From Blautia sp. (GTDB lineage: Bacteria > Bacillota > Clostridia > Lachnospirales > Lachnospiraceae): a DNA stretch of 48,580 nt. Under the pieces are notes generated by a model. That model did no database searches, was not told the DNA's origin, and saw only the letters and a list, made by a program, of their open reading frames with translations. The position numbers and the translations under genes were made by a program. Within the stretch, counting starts at the first letter, position 1. Each line of letters starts with the position of its first letter. This document shows positions 6,650-15,090 of the stretch, in pieces. The DNA is taken from contig JAFUCO010000051.1 in assembly GCA_017459635.1 (NCBI GenBank), positions 1 through 48,580 on the forward strand, given 5' to 3'.

Positions 6650-8884
6650 TTATAAGTTTATATCATCTTCAGCCCTGAGCATAAAAAGCTGTGAGAAGAA
6701 GTCGGACGGCGGAAGGATGTTATCTCCGGTTTTTCCCGATGTTCCATCACTCACGATGAGGCCTGTGCTCATAAGCTCGTCTCCATAATAGGCCTCTCCG
6801 TCATTTACCCTGTAGCACATGTCCGGGTCGAGGCCCTGGATCTTTATCCTTGAGAAATGATAGTTTACACGGCTCAGAGTCCTGTAGAACCCGACCAGCG
6901 CTTCTTTCTTATCATCGCTCACGACCATCCATGCGGATTCATTGTGCTTGAACGGCGAACGCAGGCGGTAGAAGGTTCCGTACTGGATCAGCCTCCGGTA
7001 CTCCTTCATGAACCTGGTGTATTCCTTTACCTGCTCCTGCTCTTCTTCCGAAAGCCTGTTGAGGTCAAGCTCATACCCGAAGGTACCGAAGAAAGCCACG
7101 TCCGCTCTGGTCTTTAATGGAGTGATACGCGCCACCTGATGGTTCGGAACTGCAGACACATGGCTGCCCATGCAGGAAACCGGGTAGCAGAAGGAGGTAC
7201 CGTACTGTATCTTGACTCTCTCCATAGCATCCGTGTCATCGCTGGTCCAGGCCTGCGGCGCATAGTACAGCATGCCCGGGTCAAACCTGGCACCGCCGCC
7301 CGCGCAGGATTCAAACAGGATGTCCGGGAACTCCTGGATCAGTCTCTCATAAAGGTCATATACACCAAGAATATAGCGATGATACACTTCTCCCTGTCTG
7401 TCAGCCGGAAGCGCCTCACTGTAGCATTCGGTTATACTCCGGTTCATATCCCATTTGATATAGGACACCTTAGATTCACGGAGTATCTTTGCAAGCATTC
7501 CATGGATGTGGTCAACAACCTCAGGTCTTGAGAAGTCAAGCACCAGCTGGTTGCGGGAGAGCGACGGCTTTCTTCCCGGCACATGCAGGCACCAGTCCGG
7601 ATGTGCCCTGTAAAGATCAGAATCCGGATTGACCATCTCGGGCTCAATCCAAAGTCCGAACTTCATGCCAAGATCCTCAACCTTACGGGAAAGACCGGCA
7701 ATTCCGTCCGGGAGCAGCTCATAGGCCGGAACCCAGTCACCAAGGCCGGCATCGTCATTCCGCCTGGCCCCGAACCATCCGTCATCAAGGACAAACAGCT
7801 CTACGCCGCATTCTTTGGCCTTCGAAGCGATCTTCAGCAGCTTCTCCTCATTAAAGTCGAAGTAAGTTGCCTCCCAGTTGTTGATAAGGATCGGGCGTTC
7901 CCGGTCTCTCCACGGACCCCTGGCAAGTCTTTCCCTGTAAAGCTTATGATAAATCTGGCTGAGCTTATTTAAGCCGCCGTTCGTATAAACCATCACCGCT
8001 TCCGGAGTCTGGAAGGATTCGCCTGTGTCAAGCTTCCACGAAAACCAGGTGGGATTGATCCCGGCCAGTATCCTCGTAACGCGATAAGGGTCGACCTGGG
8101 CGCTGATGCGGAAGTTACCGCTGTAAACAAATGAAAATCCTATCGCTTCTCCTGCCGATTCATCGGTATTCGGGCGCTTAAGGATGACAAACGGGTTCTG
8201 CTGATGTGAGGAATGACCCCTAAGGCTCTCGATCTGGATGATCCCGGTGTCAAGCCTTCTGGAAAGCGGGTGACGCTCCCTGGCCCATGATCCGGAGAAC
8301 TGTATCCACTCATAGTTGCTGTCCGGCAGGTCAAGGCACAGGCTCATGGCTCTGGTGAGCTGCATTGCGCTGCCCGAACGGTTGGTGATCTTCGCTGACC
8401 TGGCGATAATGCCCTCGTCCTCAAAAATGGTATACAGAAGAGTAAGCTCAGCGCCACATGCCGGATCCTCAAGAATTATCGACAGTGTCATCGCTTCATC
8501 GTCACTTTCCGTGTAGACGGCCGGGAGACCCGGAAGTGACGGCTTGCCTGCCGATATGCTGTGCGAGCTGTACTTGAAACGGCACAGCCTGCTGCCGTTC
8601 TCCTGCATGATCTCAACCGCGCCCTGCCTGAAATCCCCCGTTCCGAAGGAAGGATATTCCTGCTTTATATGTTCGGGAGAATAGCCATACTCTCCATCCT
8701 GCGGGAAAGCGCTGTGGGATCTCACCGCACCTTCCAGCAGATGGCTGAAATCCTCTCTGTCATGGATCTTCTTTCCGAAATAAAGCTGTGCGAGGGTACC
8801 CGTCTTCAGCACACACATGATATAACTGATCTTGTCGTTCTGAAGATGGAACGTTCTGGTTCTCTCGTGATAATTAATAAACAT
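6650..8884 (-). CDS. alpha-galactosidase, glycoside hydrolase family 36
   Basis: 744 residues, the usual length of GH36 melibiases, and no signal peptide, so it acts in the cytoplasm. An N-terminal beta-sandwich is followed by a catalytic barrel with LFVLDDGWFGARRND, KFGLWIEPEMVNPDSDLY, the nucleophile motif KWDMNR (about residue 475) and the acid/base region SCAGGGARFDPGM...QAWTSDDTDAMER. It removes alpha-1,6-galactose from imported melibiose, raffinose or related sugars. The ATG at 8884 has GGAGGG nine bases upstream. It begins only 42 bases after the carboxypeptidase gene, with no terminator or obvious promoter between them. Confidence 0.95.
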   Translation of the reverse strand: MFINYHERTRTFHLQNDKISYIMCVLKTGTLAQLYFGKKIHDREDFSHLLEGAVRSHSAFPQDGEYGYSPEHIKQEYPSFGTGDFRQGAVEIMQENGSRLCRFKYSSHSISAGKPSLPGLPAVYTESDDEAMTLSIILEDPACGAELTLLYTIFEDEGIIARSAKITNRSGSAMQLTRAMSLCLDLPDSNYEWIQFSGSWARERHPLSRRLDTGIIQIESLRGHSSHQQNPFVILKRPNTDESAGEAIGFSFVYSGNFRISAQVDPYRVTRILAGINPTWFSWKLDTGESFQTPEAVMVYTNGGLNKLSQIYHKLYRERLARGPWRDRERPILINNWEATYFDFNEEKLLKIASKAKECGVELFVLDDGWFGARRNDDAGLGDWVPAYELLPDGIAGLSRKVEDLGMKFGLWIEPEMVNPDSDLYRAHPDWCLHVPGRKPSLSRNQLVLDFSRPEVVDHIHGMLAKILRESKVSYIKWDMNRSITECYSEALPADRQGEVYHRYILGVYDLYERLIQEFPDILFESCAGGGARFDPGMLYYAPQAWTSDDTDAMERVKIQYGTSFCYPVSCMGSHVSAVPNHQVARITPLKTRADVAFFGTFGYELDLNRLSEEEQEQVKEYTRFMKEYRRLIQYGTFYRLRSPFKHNESAWMVVSDDKKEALVGFYRTLSRVNYHFSRIKIQGLDPDMCYRVNDGEAYYGDELMSTGLIVSDGTSGKTGDNILPPSDFFSQLFMLRAEDDINL

Positions 8885-8926
8885 TACGCCCTCCTGAATA
8901 AAAAAATAATAAAAGGATGAAATCTA

Positions 8927-10156
8927 TCAGAACAGGGGAACCTTTTTCATGAACTCCCTGCTGCTCCCTGTGCGGTTTCCTTCATAATAATATACATACT
9001 CATTATATGGAAGCCCCGCCGCGTTCCTGTGCGGCACGCGTATGACATCGATCCGGTCTGCTGTTATACCTTCCGGAACAGTGATATAAGGCGTTCCCGT
9101 TGTAAAGCCCGGGAAGGTAAGCGGTTTTGCTCCTGCCAGATTACGGAACTGGTCAGAAATACTGTAATTTCCATGCAGTTTGTCCATGACGCTTCCCATA
9201 TAAAGCCTTTTGAAATTGCCGAACGCATAATCGAGAAGCGCCGCCGTGTCAGAATAAGCGACCGTGTTTCCGGGGCAGTTCAGCACGACCACGCCCAAGC
9301 TCAGCTGGCCTCGCCGCGCATAAGTCACAAGCGTATTGCCCGCCGCCATTGTGTATCCGGTCTTGCCCCCAAGCACTCCGTCATAGGCGTAGTCTTTTCC
9401 CTCCATCATCTTGTGATGGTTGGACATGTACCTTGTCTCGGGCTGTTTATTGGTCGGAGGAATGTCGTAGCTTGATGTTGTAACGTAATGCCTGAACCTT
9501 GGATTCTGCCAGCAGGCGCGAAGTATCTTTGCCATGTCTCCAGCAGTAGTATAATGATTCTCGTCAGGCAGTCCGTTGGGGTTGTTGAAATGAGTATGCG
9601 TACACCCCATTTTTACAGCCCGCTCATTCATAAGCTCGATGAACTTCTTCTCACTTCCGCTCACCAGCTCGCCAAGCATAAGCGCCATCTCATTGGCCGA
9701 TTCCAGCATAAGTGCCATAATGGCCTGTTCCACCGTAAATACCTCATCGGTATCGGCATATATGCTTGAACTCCCGCTCTCAATTCCGAATGCGGCCGAC
9801 TGCGTCATGGTAAAGGACATTTCGGGATCAAGGTTTTCCACTGCCAGCAGGCAGGTAAGTATCTTTGTTATGCTTGCCGGATAAAGGACCGTATCGGCAT
9901 TTTTTGAATAAAGTATCCCCCCGTTCGCGAGGTCGATCACCACCGCTGCCTGCGCCTCGACAGAAGGGCCGGCCGGCCACAGGTTAAGCGCGTCCGTCTG
10001 AGCCGCCTCATAATAATGGGCTCCGTGCGGGTCGGGCGTCGGGGTCGGTGTAACCGTCTCGGCGTACACAGCCGGGGCAAGCACCTCAAGTGTCAGCACA
10101 CATAACGCCAGAATAAGAGCGGACAGACGTCCGCCTTTTCTTCTTTTTACATTCAT
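8927..10156 (-). CDS. D-alanyl-D-alanine carboxypeptidase (PBP5/DacF-like)
   Basis: 409 residues. A signal peptide ends at VYA-E, followed by a short TPTPTPDPH linker. The serine peptidase S11 motifs are present: SITK (SxxK, in YPASITKILTC), SAN (in LESANEMALML) and KTG (in GGKTGYTMAAGN). It trims the terminal D-Ala from peptidoglycan stem peptides outside the membrane. The C-terminal part of about 90 residues resembles the extra domain of PBP5 proteins. Upstream lies a four-copy 45-bp tandem repeat instead of an ordinary leader. It may be co-transcribed with the alpha-galactosidase. Confidence 0.93.
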   Translation of the reverse strand: MNVKRRKGGRLSALILALCVLTLEVLAPAVYAETVTPTPTPDPHGAHYYEAAQTDALNLWPAGPSVEAQAAVVIDLANGGILYSKNADTVLYPASITKILTCLLAVENLDPEMSFTMTQSAAFGIESGSSSIYADTDEVFTVEQAIMALMLESANEMALMLGELVSGSEKKFIELMNERAVKMGCTHTHFNNPNGLPDENHYTTAGDMAKILRACWQNPRFRHYVTTSSYDIPPTNKQPETRYMSNHHKMMEGKDYAYDGVLGGKTGYTMAAGNTLVTYARRGQLSLGVVVLNCPGNTVAYSDTAALLDYAFGNFKRLYMGSVMDKLHGNYSISDQFRNLAGAKPLTFPGFTTGTPYITVPEGITADRIDVIRVPHRNAAGLPYNEYVYYYEGNRTGSSREFMKKVPLF

Positions 10157-10187
10157 CTGTTAACCTTCCTTCAATTTTACCTGCCTC

Positions 10188-10348
10188 ATGCCAGGCTATC
10201 CGGGACTGCAGCCCTTCAGTTTTGCCTTCCACATGCCAGGCTGCCTGTCACTGCAGCCCTTCAGTTTTGCTTTCCCTATGCCAGGCTGCATGTGACTGCA
10301 GCCCTTTAGTTTTGCCTGCTTAATGCCAGGCTTTCCGGGACTGCAGCG
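10188..10348. repeat. tandem repeat, four copies of 45 bp
   Basis: ATGCCAGGCT begins at 10188, 10233, 10278 and 10323, exactly 45 bases apart, and each unit continues to ACTGCAGCCCTTCAGTTTTG. The last copy is cut at ACTGCAGCG. Within a unit GGCTGCA and TGCAGCC can pair (clearest in the third copy). The array fills the space upstream of the carboxypeptidase gene. The 45-base period is a multiple of three, but I see no translated use. Confidence 0.9.
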
Positions 10349-10371
10349 TATTCCTGTTGTCCCCCATACCT

Positions 10372-11694
10372 TTATTTAATGACTTTCCTGAGCCTGTCAG
10401 TAATATTTTCTGCTGTTTTCGGCCCGATCCCCTTGATATTTTTGTACCAGTGCGGATCCGGGATCCTGCTGCTGAGATCCGAAAGCGTGATTATCCCCGC
10501 CTTCAGAAGCGCATCAGAAACCCTGAACGGAAGGCCGAGCCTCAGGCAGAAGTCATTCATTCCGACAGGCTTTTCTTTATCTTTTTCTGAAGAAACAACG
10601 GCTGCAGCATGGGACGGAAATCCCCGGCTCACAAGGAGTCCCGGCAGGCATTCGCTGTACCCTTTCAGGTACCACTCCGCAATACGGGGCCAGCGGAGCT
10701 TTCCGAGCGCTTTTGAATGATATGTGCCCACAGTGCCGGCAGCCCGGTTCATCGCCTTGCCTATCTCCTCATTTTTCATATGAGAAACATATTTAAGCTC
10801 TATAACCTTCTGCTGCTTGTCCTTAAGCTGGGCAATCGCGACAAGAAGGCCGCTTTTCTGATCCTCGTTAAGTGTCCCCGGAGTAATGCCCTCAACCTTC
10901 AGCGCTTTGATCAGGTTGTCCGGAAACGGGATGCTCTCCTTGTCACGGGCATCCGATCCCGCCTTTATGCCGAGCAGTTTTCGCATGTGCGCATGATCGG
11001 CATCCGGGTACAGCTCTTTCATATGGGAAAATATCTTTTCTCCGGATAACACAGGTTCCTCAGAATACCGGCTCGTCACATGCTCCCTTTCCCAAAGGTG
11101 CTCCGGCGTGCAGTATACCGCAATGCCCCAGCCGTATTCCTCACCGTTTTTGTTTTTCCTCCGGCGGAAATCGCGGATTAGCAGGTAGGTCTGCATCTGA
11201 AGGCGCGTGATCTCTCCTTCAAAATTCTTCTCCCTGTTTCTTCCAAAGCCCGCTTCTTCTTTTATCTGGAAAGAAAAAAGCTCCCTTCCCTCATTCTCTT
11301 CCATAAAAAGATCCATGATCTTTTTGCTGCGTATACCGGCCAGCTCGTCGTCCCAGAGAGAATCAAAATCATAGCCGTCACGGCGGTAATTAGCGAAATA
11401 CGGAAACCACTCTTTTGAGATGAAGCCTGCTCTTTTGTCAAAGAATTTGCCATAGGCCACCTTTCCCCGGGAAGCGATGATCTTTCTCCATTCCCAGGGA
11501 TCAATGGCAGGGTCGCCTGTCCACCAGCCCTCCGACGCAGCATGCTCCTCGGCCGAAAAGCCGGGGATATCATTCGCGAACAGCGGCAGAAAGCCGACCC
11601 TGTTCACGTATTCCTCAAGCTCCTCTGCACTGTGGATGCAGTCCGGATCATCGGGAGCAAGCCCCCGCATTACCCACCTATCCTGTTCAGACAT
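10372..11694 (-). CDS. AlkZ-related protein with sigma-region-4-like HTH and C-terminal helix-hairpin-helix
   Basis: 440 residues, cytoplasmic. The first 210 residues (GFLPLFANDIPGFS, WWTGDPAIDPWEWRK, YGKFFDKRAGFIS, WFPYFANYRRDGYDFD) match a Firmicute family annotated as AlkZ/YcaQ-related; AlkZ proteins are DNA glycosylases for crosslinks and alkylated bases. Residues about 290-345 (LKDKQQKVIELKYVSHMKNE) look like sigma-70 region 4. The last 60 residues (LSDLSSRIPDPHWYKNIKGI, then GPKTAENI) look like an RNA polymerase alpha-CTD or helix-hairpin-helix fold. The ATG lies four bases after pncB and its ribosome site is inside pncB. A DNA-binding role is likely; glycosylase activity is unproven. 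Confidence 0.7.
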   Translation of the reverse strand: MSEQDRWVMRGLAPDDPDCIHSAEELEEYVNRVGFLPLFANDIPGFSAEEHAASEGWWTGDPAIDPWEWRKIIASRGKVAYGKFFDKRAGFISKEWFPYFANYRRDGYDFDSLWDDELAGIRSKKIMDLFMEENEGRELFSFQIKEEAGFGRNREKNFEGEITRLQMQTYLLIRDFRRRKNKNGEEYGWGIAVYCTPEHLWEREHVTSRYSEEPVLSGEKIFSHMKELYPDADHAHMRKLLGIKAGSDARDKESIPFPDNLIKALKVEGITPGTLNEDQKSGLLVAIAQLKDKQQKVIELKYVSHMKNEEIGKAMNRAAGTVGTYHSKALGKLRWPRIAEWYLKGYSECLPGLLVSRGFPSHAAAVVSSEKDKEKPVGMNDFCLRLGLPFRVSDALLKAGIITLSDLSSRIPDPHWYKNIKGIGPKTAENITDRLRKVIK

Positions 11695-11698
11695 ATAT

Positions 11699-13150
11699 TT
11701 ACCTGCTCTCCTCGAGCATCCGCATCTTCATATTGTAATAGTCTACCGACATATCCAGATAATGTCTGTGCGGATTTTCAAATCTCTGTTCCTCTTCCCA
11801 GATCTCGCTCTGAAGCTGTCTTTTTACATAAGCCGCTATCTCGGTAGTCGGCACCGGGTCGCACACGCGTTCACCGTTAATAATGACCGGTGTCTGTAGT
11901 TTGCGGGCTGTACAGTTCACAAAGGTACGCTTTTTCCAGGGGCTCTCAGGATCTACAAAACGGTAAGGCTTTGAAAGATCCACTTCCTCCCCGGAATTGA
12001 CGAGAAGATCTGCCACAGCATGTCCTGTGTCATTAAATATCCTGTATACATCCTTAAGGCCAGGGTTCGTTATCTTTGCCACGGTCTCTGAGATCTTGAT
12101 CCTGGGCTCCATCACGCCGTTCTCCTCCACGGCGCTGAGCTTGTAAACAGCTCCGAACACCGGCTCCGAGCGCGATGTGATCAGTCTTTCACCGACTCCG
12201 AAGGAATCGACCTTTCCGCCCTGGCTAAGGATCGAAGTGATGGTAAACTCATCCAGGCTGTTGGAGATGATGATCCTGGCGTCCATGAAGCCCGCTTCAT
12301 CCAGCATCTTCCTGGTCTTTCTGGTCAGATACGCAAGGTCGCCGCTGTCAATACGTATGCCGAAGTTTTTGGAATGGATTCCTTTTTCCTCCATCTCGCG
12401 GAACACTTTTATGGCATTCGGGACCCCTGTTCCCAGAACATCATAGGTGTCCACCAGCAGGATGCAGTTGTCCGGATATACCTCGGCAAATTTGCGGAAA
12501 GCAGTAAGCTCATCCTTATAGTACATGACCCAGCTGTGGGCCATCGTGCCGCCTACCGGAATGCCGAAATACTGTCCGGCCGAGACCGTCGCGGTGCCGT
12601 TGACTCCGCCTATAAAGGCCGCCCTGGCTCCATATATGGCAGCGTCATTGTTGTGAGCCCTTCTGGCTCCGAAATCCGAGACGGCTCTTCCGCCCGCTGC
12701 CCTCACTATCCTTCTGGCCTTTGTCGCGATCAGGCTCTGATGGTTTATCTGGGCAAGAAGCTCAGTCTCGACGATCTGTGCCTCAACAAGGTCTGCGACC
12801 ACCGTGATCACCGGCTCATCCGGATACATTACGGTTCCCTCAGGGAAGGCATAAACATTGCCGTGGAACCTGAAATTCTTAAGATATGTAAGGAAGTCCT
12901 CGCCAAACAGGTTGAGGCTCCTCAGGTATTCAATGTCCTCATCCCCGAAGTGCATGCTGGTGATATATTCCACTACCTGCTCAAGTCCCGCAAAAATGGC
13001 AAATCCGCCGCCGTCGGGATTTTTGCGGTAGAACACATCAAAGGATACCTTCTTATCCGCATTTTCCTGAAGGAAATAACCGTTTGCCATTGTCAGTTCG
13101 TAAAGATCCATCATCATAGTGATGTTGCGTGCGTCACTCTGCGTTCTCAT
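11699..13150 (-). CDS. pncB: nicotinate phosphoribosyltransferase
   Basis: 483 residues from the ATG at 13150, chosen because AGAGG lies eight bases before it and the next residues (MMMDLYELTMANGYF) are the classic NAPRTase start. The enzyme joins nicotinate to PRPP in the NAD salvage pathway. Family motifs include FYRKNPDGGGFAIFAGLEQ, SDFGARRAHNND, GTMAHSWVMYY, LLVDTYDVLGTGVPNAI and GIRIDSGDLAYL. Length fits the long Firmicute PncB form. The downstream AlkZ-related gene is four bases away, so the two are likely co-transcribed. Confidence 0.96.
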   Translation of the reverse strand: MRTQSDARNITMMMDLYELTMANGYFLQENADKKVSFDVFYRKNPDGGGFAIFAGLEQVVEYITSMHFGDEDIEYLRSLNLFGEDFLTYLKNFRFHGNVYAFPEGTVMYPDEPVITVVADLVEAQIVETELLAQINHQSLIATKARRIVRAAGGRAVSDFGARRAHNNDAAIYGARAAFIGGVNGTATVSAGQYFGIPVGGTMAHSWVMYYKDELTAFRKFAEVYPDNCILLVDTYDVLGTGVPNAIKVFREMEEKGIHSKNFGIRIDSGDLAYLTRKTRKMLDEAGFMDARIIISNSLDEFTITSILSQGGKVDSFGVGERLITSRSEPVFGAVYKLSAVEENGVMEPRIKISETVAKITNPGLKDVYRIFNDTGHAVADLLVNSGEEVDLSKPYRFVDPESPWKKRTFVNCTARKLQTPVIINGERVCDPVPTTEIAAYVKRQLQSEIWEEEQRFENPHRHYLDMSVDYYNMKMRMLEESR

Positions 13151-13287
13151 AATAAACCTCTTTTTCTTATGATCAGTCTCAATTCCGGCGCAGCACGCTG
13201 TGCTCATGCTGCGAAAAGCGTTCTCCTGCACATTTCCGACATCCACATGTAAAACAGCCATAAACAGCTTTTACTGCTTTAACATTA

Positions 13288-14910
13288 TCAGCCTTCGAGA
13301 TAGTTCCATACTGCCTGTGAGATCGCCTTGTTCCCGGCAATTCCTGCAGTTTCCGATGCGGTTGAATAGACACAGATCACATAATCAGTTTTAGGCCCGC
13401 TCACTATTGCTATGTCGTGCTGGACCTTATCAGTTTCGCCTGTCTTGTTGGCAACTATTGCATTTGCCGGAAGCGCGGCCGGTATCTTCCACCTGCGTTT
13501 CTGGCCAAGAAGCAGGTTCATCATCATCTGTGAATATGTGCTGTTTACGCATGTTCCTTTATATATGCGCTCCAGAAGAAGCCCGCAGTCCTTCGCTGAT
13601 CCGGCATTTGTCCCGCCGTCAGTGATAAAATCGATATTCACCGGCGTCGCTATATGGTGTAGGGCGGTTTTCGTGTACCCGTTCTGTCTAAGATAATCAT
13701 TAAGGAGCTTCGCGCCGGTGAGGAAATTCCCGCCTCCCGCCATGGTAACTATGGTGTTGAAGGAGTTGTTGTCGCTCTCGGTTATCATGTAGGTCATAAG
13801 CGTCTTAAGATTATCGTCATAGGAGAATTTATTCCGGTTCACATAGCCAAACGCGAAGGCCATGGCAAAGGCCTTGATGGTGCTGGCGGGGTACATCTGG
13901 ACATCGTTGATGGAAAGCCAGTCATCCGTCTTGAGGTTTTTCACATATACCGACCAGGTGCCGCTGAAGCCGGAAATCATCGAGTTCAGGCTGCTTTTTA
14001 ATCCTGAAAGACTCATCTCGCCCTGAGATATCTTCCGGCCGTCACTGCCGACATATGAACCGTCAGGCACGCGTGTAGAGATAGCCATGGATCCGTCAGC
14101 CTGGAAGTAGTATCCGTTCTTCCATGTACTGGTCAGTTTTTTTCCTTCTTTGGTCACATAGTATTTTTTGCCATTGTAGGTTATTATGCCTTCTTTTGTG
14201 CAGAGGGCTCCGCCTGACATGAAATAGTACTGACCGTTGAAGGTTATGTTTCCGGCCTTCTGGTTGTTTATGGTCTTGAACTGTGCATACCTGCACAGGC
14301 GGCCCAGAGTGTTGAAAAGATAATAGCCGGCCGGCACAGTGGTTCCGCCGATGGTTGCTTTGTTTAAATAACGAACCTTGAAGTAGGGTGTGTCGATCTT
14401 GCCCATTTTGTCAACATAATAAATGCCGTCGAAGGTCGTGCCGCTGCATTTAATGTTTTTTAAGGGCACAAGCCCGGAAGCCGTATAGCATATCCGTCCG
14501 TTTTTGGCCGCCGCGTAATAATAGCCTTCAAAAACTACGCCATGGACGGTTCTTTTGCTGAACTTGTATACCGTGCGTTTCTGTATCAGCCGTCCCTGGC
14601 TGTCAAACACATAGTAGCCAGCAGTCAGGTTTTTCGCATCGCGGATGGCCAGATACTGAAGCCCTGTCAGATATTTCCCGTTTTTGTCCCTCAGCACCCA
14701 GGTGTTTTTGGTGTACTGCAGGTATTTTCTGCTGCCGTCATTGAATGTGACACGGTTCGGAGCCGCCTGCACAACTGTGCCGGCAGCAAGCAGCAGCATA
14801 AATACAGCCGCGAATACAAGCAGCAGCCTGCGCGCGCTCCCCCGCTGCGCTGCAGCCGGATGCCCTGCCATACATTGCCTTTCATGTGTTTTTTCCTTGT
14901 TTAATATCAT
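13288..14910 (-). CDS. secreted serine hydrolase of the class A beta-lactamase fold with wall-binding-like repeats
   Basis: About 540 residues from the ATG at 14910, which has AAGGGG seven bases upstream. A signal anchor or signal peptide (RRLLLVFAAVFMLLLAAGT) is followed by about 230 residues of short aromatic-glycine repeats (AGYYVFDSQGRL, EGYYYAAAKNGR, DGIYYVDKMGK, NGQYYFMSGG, NGKKYYVTKEGK), like choline-binding or glucan-binding repeats. The C-terminal 250 residues hold STIK (SxxK), SDN (in TESDNNSFN) and KTG (in NKTGETDKVQHDIAIV). A clear Glu166 equivalent is not seen, so it may be a wall-active peptidase rather than an antibiotic-hydrolysing enzyme. Confidence 0.85.
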   Translation of the reverse strand: MILNKEKTHERQCMAGHPAAAQRGSARRLLLVFAAVFMLLLAAGTVVQAAPNRVTFNDGSRKYLQYTKNTWVLRDKNGKYLTGLQYLAIRDAKNLTAGYYVFDSQGRLIQKRTVYKFSKRTVHGVVFEGYYYAAAKNGRICYTASGLVPLKNIKCSGTTFDGIYYVDKMGKIDTPYFKVRYLNKATIGGTTVPAGYYLFNTLGRLCRYAQFKTINNQKAGNITFNGQYYFMSGGALCTKEGIITYNGKKYYVTKEGKKLTSTWKNGYYFQADGSMAISTRVPDGSYVGSDGRKISQGEMSLSGLKSSLNSMISGFSGTWSVYVKNLKTDDWLSINDVQMYPASTIKAFAMAFAFGYVNRNKFSYDDNLKTLMTYMITESDNNSFNTIVTMAGGGNFLTGAKLLNDYLRQNGYTKTALHHIATPVNIDFITDGGTNAGSAKDCGLLLERIYKGTCVNSTYSQMMMNLLLGQKRRWKIPAALPANAIVANKTGETDKVQHDIAIVSGPKTDYVICVYSTASETAGIAGNKAISQAVWNYLEG

Positions 14911-15031
14911 ATTCAAACCCCTTGCCAAAGCCTTCAGTGCAGTCTGCAGAAAAGCGGATTATCCACTGTATCTGCTGTTGTTTTATGTTCACCTATTATA
15001 TCCCGAAAGGGTTATTACGTCAATGCAAAGT

Positions 15032-15090
15032 AAGACAGGGGACGGTTCTCTGTCTTATTTAAAATAAGACAGAGAACCGTCCCCTGTCTT
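15032..15090. repeat. full palindromic repeat forming the 3' end of the amidohydrolase gene
   Basis: Two perfect 29-base arms containing ACAGGGGACGGTTCTCTGT surround a single central base. The stop codon and last ten or so codons of the amidohydrolase lie inside it. The transcript would fold into a very stable hairpin, which could act as a terminator or a 3' end protector. Confidence 0.92.

Noticed and set aside
10188-10348. CRISPR-like array upstream of the carboxypeptidase gene
   Set aside because: The 45-bp units are contiguous near-identical copies without spacers, and no cas genes are near.
12374-13252. Plus-strand open frame of 292 codons across pncB
   Set aside because: It is antisense to an unambiguous nicotinate phosphoribosyltransferase, with no ribosome site and no recognisable motif.
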